A DNA stretch of 64,000 nucleotides from Protonemura montana. Lineage: Eukaryota; Arthropoda; Insecta; Plecoptera; Nemouridae. The stretch spans positions 2,608,001-2,672,000 of the forward strand of contig OX387611.1 in assembly GCA_947568835.1 (NCBI GenBank), written 5' to 3'. A program made the position numbers and the translations under genes. Below, in pieces: positions 52,301-61,300 of this stretch (positions within the stretch are counted from its first letter, which is position 1; every line of letters begins with the position of its first letter). The notes under the pieces were generated by a model that saw only the letters and a program-made list of their open reading frames with translations, searched no databases and had not been told where the DNA came from.

Positions 52301-55300
52301 TCTATAGTATTCTATGGTATTCTATGGTATTCTATGGTATTATATGGTATTGTATGGTATTGCATGATATTGTATGGTATTGTATGGTATTGTATGGTAT
52401 TGTATGGTATTCTATGGTATTCTATGGTATTCTATGGTATTCTATGGTATTGTATGGTATTGTATGGTATTGAATGATATTGTATGGTATTGTATGGTAT
52501 TGTATGGTATTGTATGGTATTCTATGGTATTCTATGGTATTCTATGGTATTCTATGGTATTCTGTGGTATTCTATAGTATTCTATGGTATTCTATGGTAT
52601 TCTATGGTATTGTATGGAATTGTTTGGTATTCTATGGTATTGTATGGTATTGTATGGTATTGTATGGTATTGCATGATATTGTATGGTATTGTATGGTAT
52701 TGTATGGTATTGTATGGTATTGTATGGTATTGCATGATATTGTAAGGTATTGTATGGTATTGTATGATATTGCATGATATTGTATGGTGTTGTATGGTAT
52801 TGTATGGTATTCTATGGTATTGTATGATATTGTATGGTATTGTATGGTATTGTATGGTATTGTATGGTATTGCATGATATTGTAAGGTATTGTATGGTAT
52901 TGTATGATATTGCATGATATTGTATGGTGTTGTATGGTATTGTATGGTGTTGTATGGTATTGTATGGTATTGCATGATATTGTATGGTGTTGTATGGTAT
53001 TGTATGGTATTCTATGGTATTGCATGATATTGTATGGTGTTGTATGGTATTGTATGGTATTGTATGGTATTCTATGGTATTGTATGATATTGCATGATAT
53101 TGTATGGTGTTGTATGGTATTGTATGGTATTCTATGGTATTGCATGATATTGTAAGGTATTGTATGGTATTGCATGATATTGTAAGGTATTGTATGATAT
53201 TGCATGATATTGTATGGTATTGTATGATATTGCATGATATTGTATGGTGTTGTATGGTATTCTATGGTATTGTATGGTTTTGTATGGTATTGTATGATAT
53301 TGTATGGTATTGTATGGTATTGCATGATATTGTAAGGTATTGTATGGTATTGTATGATATTGCATGATATTGAATGGTATTGTATGGTATTGTATGGTAT
53401 TCTATGATATTGTATAATATTGTTAGGTGTTGTTTGGTATTGTATGGTATTGTAAGGTGTTGTATGGTATTGCATGATATTGTATGATATTGTATGGTAT
53501 TGTATGGTATTGTATGGTATTGTATGGTATTGTATGGTATTGTATGGTATTGTATGATATTGCATGATATTGTATGGAATTGTATGGTATTGAATAATAT
53601 TGTATGGTGTTGCATGATATTGTATGGTATTGCATGATATTGTATGGTGTTGTATGATATTGTATGATATTGCATGATATTGTATGATATTGCATGATAT
53701 TGTATGATATTGTATGATATTGTATGATATTGCATGATATTGTATGATATTGTATGGTGTTGTATGACATTGCATGATATTGCATGATATTGTATGGTGT
53801 TGTATGGTATTGCATGGTATTGTATGGAATTGTATGGAATTGTATGGTATTGCATGATATTGTATGGTATTGTATAATATTGTTAGGTGTTGTTTGGTAT
53901 TGTATGGTATTGCATGATATTGTATGGTATTGCATGATATTGTATGGTATTGAATAATATTTTTAGGTGTTGTTTGGTACTTTTGATTGTGGTCCCATTA
54001 GAAACTTTTGGAACCGCATCTGACAAAACTTGAAAACTTTTTAAAATATGCTTTAAGTCAAGTAACATTTAAACCAAAATGCCCACTCCCTCAAAATCAT
54101 AAGCGGCCGTCAGGCAGCGGGTACTGCTAGTGTCTATTGCTAATTGCTAATTAATAATTAACTAAAATAAAGCAAGGTTTGTCTCTCAACTCACCGAGTA
54201 CAGAAGCGACCTCTGACTTGGACTGCGCCGAATTGGAGCCAATCACAAGCACAGTTTCCCCACCGGCGTAGTCATAGACGTTATCATGTTTTAAACCTGT
54301 AAAACGCAATACCATCATACACGTGACCATCGTACACATGACCATCATACACATGACCAACATACACATGACCATCATTCACATGACCATCATACACATG
54401 ACCATCAAACACATGACCATCATACACATGACCATCATACACATGACCATCATACACGTGACCATCATACACATGACCATCATACACGTGACCATCATAC
54501 ACGTGACCATCATACACATGACCATCATACACGTGACCATCATACACGTGACCATCATACACATGACCATCATACACATGACCATCATATACATGACCAT
54601 CATACACATGACCATCATACACATGACCATCATACACATGACCATCATACACATGACCATCATATACTTGACCATCATACACATGACCATCATACACATG
54701 ACCATCATACACATGACCATCATACACCTGACCATCATACACATGACCATCATACACATGACCATCATACACATGACCATCATACACATGACCATCATAC
54801 ACATGACCATCATACACATGACCATCATACACGTGACCATCATACACATGACCATCATACACATGACCATCATACAAATGACCATCATACACATGACCAT
54901 CATACACATGACCATCATACACATGACCATCATACAAATGACCATCATACACATGACCATCATACACGTGACCATCATACACGTGACCATCATACACATG
55001 ACCATCGTACACGTGACTATCATACACATGACCATCATACACGTGACCATCATACACATGACCATCATACACATGACCATCATACACATGACCATCATAC
55101 ACATGACCATCATACACATGACCATCATACACATGACCATCATACACATGACCATCATACACATGACCATCATACACGTGACCATCAAACACATAACCAT
55201 CATACACATGACCATCATATACATGACCATCATATACATGACCATCATACACATGACCATCATACACATGACCAGTTCTGTTTGGGAGAGAGGTTGGAGG

Positions 55301-58300
55301 GATGAAAGTTAAGCAACACTGCGCTGGGTTAGGTATTGGATGGGTGACCATTATACACATGACCAGTTCTGTTCGGGAGAGAGGTTGGAGGGATGAAAGT
55401 TAAGCAACACTGCGCTGAGTCAGGTATTGCATGGGTGACCATCATACACATGACCAGTTCTGTTCGGGAGAGAGGTTGGAGGGATGAAAGTTAAGCAACA
55501 CTGCTCTGGGTCAGGTATTGGATGGGTGATCATCATACACATGACCAGTTCTGTTTGGGAGAGAGGTTGAAGGGATGAAAGTTAGTGCAGCAACTTCACT
55601 CGCCTTGCTTATCTACCTCTCGACAGCATGGATTTGTGGAGGAATCCTGTTGTTCACGTTGTACCGTCCTTCGGCTGGGATGTTAAGCCGGTGGTCCCCT
55701 TGGTCTTCGACAGGAGTAGGCTACGTGCCGGCACCTGTTTTTTTTCGCCTCTCTTCTAGTCTTGGTTAGGTTAAACTTACTGTTTCTGAAAGTTGTGTCG
55801 AACGCATTGCCGTTAGCAACGTCCATCTTGACGGCCATGTTGTTTATGTTGTTGTTGTTGTTTCCATGGCAACAACTTGATTCCACCGCCTCCTGTTTCA
55901 AGGTTGGTTGTTTGTTTTCCTTTCGTGGGCCGCAAACAAATGACGTCACGAGCGACTGAGTATGACTCGTAGCAGTTGAGCTACACAGAAAAAACAATGA
56001 GCAAGTCCATGGCAACCAAACGTTGAATCTACCATTGAACCTCCTATGCTAGGCCATGATATACCCATGGTAACATAAGATAGCAGAATTGAGAAGCTCT
56101 GTCAGCTGATCTCAGCATCACCATGGCTACCAAACGTTGAATCAACTATTGAACCTCCTATGCTAGGCCATGATATACCCATGGTAACATAAGATAGCAG
56201 AATTGAGAAGCTCTGTCAGCTGATCTCAGCATCTCCATGGCAACCAAACGTTGAATCTACCATTGAACCTTCTATGCTAGGCCATGATATACCCGTGGTA
56301 ACATAAGATAGCAGAATTGAGAAGCTCTGTCAGGCGATCTCAGCATCTCCATGGCTACCAAACGTTGAATCTACCATTGAACCTTCTATGCTAGGCCATG
56401 ATATACCCATGGTAACATAAGATAGCAGAATTGAGAAGCTCTGTCAGGCGATCTCAGCATCTCCATGGCTACCAAACGTTGAATCTACCATTGAACCTTC
56501 TATGCTAGGCCATGATATACCCATGGTAACATAAGATAGCAGAATTGAGAAGCTCTGTCAGCTGATCTCAGCATCTCCATGGCTACCAAACGTTGAATCT
56601 ACTATTGAACCTCCTATGCTAGGCCATGATATACCCGTGGTAACATAAGATAGCAGAATTGAGAAGCTCTGTCAGGCGATCTTAGCATCTCCATGGCTAC
56701 CAAACGTTGAATCTACCATTGAACCTCCTATGCTAGGCCATGATTTACCCGTGGTAACATAAGATAGCAGAATTCAGAAGCTCTGCCAGGCAACGCCTAC
56801 CTGTTTAGAATGAGCAGGCCACCACCTCCCTGAATCTGTGATAGGCTTAGCACTAAAGGAGGCGTGGCTTCGTGGCGAGGGGCGGAGTTACGACTAGCAC
56901 CGCCTCCTGACAGTGAATTGACAGCCCCCGTAGTGGAGGTGACCTAGAGCAAGAAATGTTGATCGAAACATAATAGGAGAATAAAAGGTTTTTGATCAGT
57001 TTTGTAACGTACCTGGTTGTTTAGCTGTGCCGGCCTCGCTGGCTCCTTGGCGGCTGATATTCTGCGCATTGGATGTGCACAGAGTTTTCCCTCTGCGCAG
57101 GTTGAGTCCGCGCAGCCGCACTCGAGCAGTTTGCTTTGCGCAGCTGAGCGCGCTTGTCGCTGTTTCTCCATTAGTTGGGTGACGATCGCTTCTACCGTCT
57201 CGGCCGTCTGGAGACCGGTCAAGTTAAATCATGTCACGGAATTCAAATAAAATGTCATTTAATAGAAGATGAAATTGTCAAGGAATCCCATGATGCAAGT
57301 AAAACTATTTCAACTGGGTTTTCAATGCTAAGTGAAGAACAACTGAATTTCCCAACGTTTCGTAACTTGTACCTGTTACTTTATCAAGGGTAAGAGCAGT
57401 CCTGACAATTTTCCAATAACAAAAGAACCACACAAAATTATAAAAATTACCAAGTTCAAGCTTCCTAAATGCATCTAAATAAAATAATCAGGGTCAATAA
57501 CTCAAAAACTAATGTATTTTGTATTTTCTGAAATAAAATCTCGAACACATTGGTGTTTTTTTACCAACTAACCAATTATGTGTTTGGAAAAAACGCCAAT
57601 TTTTCGAGGCTGTCCTGACTTTATGTGATTAAATCAAAATTTCCTTATTTATTACGTTTAGTTCTTAATCTGCTCGTCAAAATATTTTCTTCTGGATTCT
57701 TTGTGTTGACTTATTCTGTCTCCTCACTGATATTCTCTCTTACATTTTTCTGTTGTAAAATTGTTCCCCAAGCTCTATCAAGTTGCTCTATCCATCTTGT
57801 GCTAAGAATAAATCAAGTAGACATGAGTCTAAAAACCATCATAAACACAGGATTCTTTCATTATTGTAATCCAAAAAATGTTAAAAATATACAAAATATA
57901 CAAGCGGTCGCTCAAAAGATTCGGTTTTCATTCTGGAATTGTTCTGTGGGGAAATAGCAGAGAGACAAAACGGCTGCTAAAATTTAAAAAAAGAGTTTTA
58001 AGATACATGGCCACGGCAAGTATGGACCCGACATCAGAATTTTATTACTAACATTCTTTCAAGCCATTTTTTAAATGTTTTAAAATTATGACAATCCCGT
58101 GCCTTTATATATATATAATACTATTTTATTTAAAACAGACGATTTACCAAACGATGATAGTGATTTCAACTGTAAGACAAGGACATAGGGAAATTTTAAA
58201 CTAAAGAAAATAAAACTAGAAATATCAAAGAAAGACCCAGATTTTGCAGGAGCAAAACAGTATAATGCTCTACCTAATTATAACAAGGAAAAAAAAGGAC

Positions 58301-61300
58301 AGGCGCTTAGAAATAGGATAAATGAGTTTTTAATTGAGAGATGTTTTTATACTGTAAAAGAATATTGTACCATTTAATTTAAAAAAATGACTGTCAAATA
58401 ACGTGAATTACATTAGGATTAATTTGAGTTTGCCACTTTCTGGGCTTCCCATACCAACCTAGAAAACATGACACCAGGATGCTACTGTTAACTATCCGAT
58501 TTAAAAGCAACAAAATAATGTTTTTCTTTGGTTGAAACATTTATTAATTTTAGTAAAACAAAATATTTAATTAAAAACAATAAATGTTAATCAACCAAAG
58601 TTAAAATGAATATATTTTGGATTACTTTTAACTTTTATCAGGTTTAGGCAGGAAACCAAGCTTGCAAACTGCTTTTTGGCAGCCATTGCTAGAATCCGCT
58701 AGTGTACGGTAGGTATTTTAGCAGAAGTCATTAGGACTTTTAGTTTTGCATTTAAGTTGTTATTTTTCAATAGAATTAATTTCTCATAAATAAACTGTTG
58801 GTATTATGTTTTAAAGGTTGGTATTATGTTTAAAAGTTTGGTATCAGTGTTTTTAAGGTTGGTATCATTGTTTTAAAGGTTGGTATCATTGTTTTAAAGT
58901 GTGGTATCAATGTTTTCAAGGTTGGTATCAGTGTTTTTAAGGTTGGTATCATTGTTTTAAAGGTTGGTATCAGTGTTTTAAAGGTTGGTATCATTGTTTT
59001 AAAGGTTGGTATCAGTGTTTTAAAGGTTGGTATCAGTGTTTTTAAGGTTGGTATCATTGTTTTAAAGGTTGGTATCATTGTTTTAAAGGTTGGTATCATT
59101 GTTTTAAAGGTTGGTATCAGTGTTTTAAAGGTTGGTATCATTGTTTTAAAGGTTGGTATCAGTGTTTTAAAGGTTGGTATCAGTGTTTTTAAGGTTGGTA
59201 TCATTGTTTTAAAGGTTGGTATCAATGTTTTAAAGGTTGGTATCATTGTTTTTAAGGTTGGAATCAGGTTCAGGTTCGACTTCATGACTTACCGATATTT
59301 CCAGTTCGTTGTTGAGGTCAGGTTCGTCTTCGCTAAAAACTGGAAAATGAAAAACAGACAAAGCCAAGTTGATTCTTCTTCCGGCTGCAAAATTCACCCT
59401 CGATAAACACTTCACAACCTTTTCTTAAGCCGTTAAGTGTAGGTTCTAGGTAGAGTTTCAACGTCAATGTTACAGTCTCTGCGTGAAAGATGGCCGCCAA
59501 ATGACTACCTTACCGACAAAAATGCAGAGTACCAGAACATCACGTTAAGTGGAGCCACTGTCGTATGAAATTTAATTTCGATATTTCCCGTAGGTTAACT
59601 CGCTTTTGTGACTTTTCATGCTCAAAAAATCTTCATCAATGTTTACCTCAACGATTGATTAACACGTGACGATATTAAAAAGCGAGTTAACCTACGAGAA
59701 AACCCGGTGTAGCTGTATCTTATTGATACGGCCGATATTTAAGCGTGACTACGTTCAACTACCGCGTAGCCACGTAGGTCAACTACCGTACTGACCAAAC
59801 TTCACATGCAAGTTTTACGTCTCTCTTTATTTGGGTTGTGTTTTCATATCTAATTTACATGCTGAAGGACTTTACAGATTGGGATGGAAGTGTTATCTTG
59901 CGATATATATATTTTATTTTGCATTAGTCTAATGACGAGTGCTAAAAACGCCGCCTCCTCTCACGCCTCCAATATTTAGTTTATCAAAAATCTAAAAAAA
60001 AAGTTCTTCTAGAGAATTATCTGAAATATTGAATGATAATAAACCACATTCTGTCCTTTGTTTCCTGTTGGCTGTAGGGGTTGTTACACATTTGCTATTT
60101 TGTAGAGCAAATCCGTACATGCCTCCCTATACAATGCACTTTAAAACGTGGTCACATCAAAATATCGAAATTAAATGTCATACGACAGTGGCTCCACTTA
60201 ACGTGATGTTCCGGTACTCTGCATTTTTGTCGGTAAGGTAGTCATTTGGCGGCCATCTTTCACGCAGAGACTGTAACATTGACGTTCTGTCTCTACCGAG
60301 AACCTGCACACTCAACGGTGTTAGGTATTAAGTAAGTAAGTAAGTAATTTTTATTGTCTTTAAAATCAATGTGCAAGACATGATAAAACAAAAACATACA
60401 AATAAAGTTAAAATATATATACAATCATTAAAAATTAAATACCAAAAAGTACTTTAAAATCTTGAATGCTGTTAAATATATTTTGAGCAAGAATTTGTCA
60501 AAAGTTTAGTCTTAAATTATAACAAATTTAATGTCTTAACCTCCTCAGGTAAGCCATTATATAGCCGTTAGCGGTTAACTCAACGGTTTAACAGATGCAA
60601 AACACAAACAATGCTTGTAACTAGTTACAGAAGGAATCAATTTTCTGAATTAAAGTTTAAATTCAAATATAAAAAGTTGATGTTTTCGCTTACACTTACA
60701 CATGGGCTTCAGTTGGGAAACTAGTTCATCTTTTGTCCACTCCTTCTTGTCGGCCCACAGCGCTAGTGTCGGCGTGATCACGGCCAGCTTGTTGTCATCA
60801 GGGTACGGCACGTTCAGGTAGTGGACGAGCACCATATCGGGGTTCTGTGCAACAAGGCATCAAGTGAGCTTCGGTTAGGTTAGGTTAGGTTAGGTTAGGT
60901 TAGGTTAGGTTAGGTTAGGTTAGGTTAGGTAAGGTTAGGTTAGGTTAGGTAAGGTAAGGTTAGGTTAGGTTAGGTTAGGCTAGGTTGGGTTAGGTTAGGT
61001 TAGGTTAGGTAAGGTTAGGTTAGGCTAGGTTGGGTTAGGTTAGGTTAGGTTAGGTTAGGTTAGGTTAGGTTAGGTTAGGTAAGGTTAGGCTAGGTTGGGT
61101 TAGGTTAGGTTAGTTTAGGTTAGGTTATGTTCTGTTATGTTATGTTAGGTTAGGTTAGGTTAGGTTATGTTATGTTATGTTAGGTTAGGTTAGGTTAGGT
61201 TATGTTATGTTAGGTTAGGTTAGGTTATGTTAGGTTAGGTTAGGTTAGGTTATGTTATGTTAGGTTCGGTTAGGTTAGGTCAGGTTAGGTTAGGTTAGGT

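Noticed and set aside
52129..54068. Long frames on both strands rich in YGIVWY or QYHTIPYN
   Set aside because: They are translations of the AT-rich 10-bp satellite in Camta intron 7.
54284..55360. Frame of 358 codons with HVYDG repeats and counterparts on the other strand
   Set aside because: The 15-bp unit keeps several frames open on both strands, and the sequence derives from a 5S-type SINE.
12837..55590. 5S rRNA gene cluster
   Set aside because: Only the internal promoter part matches 5S rRNA; the rest of each 91-bp unit is unrelated, and units are joined to a SINE body.
58830..59285. Heptapeptide repeat TFKTMIP next to Camta exon 3, possible extension of the exon
   Set aside because: Exon 3 has a good donor (G|GTAAGT) before it, and exon 4 joins in frame with a conserved motif.
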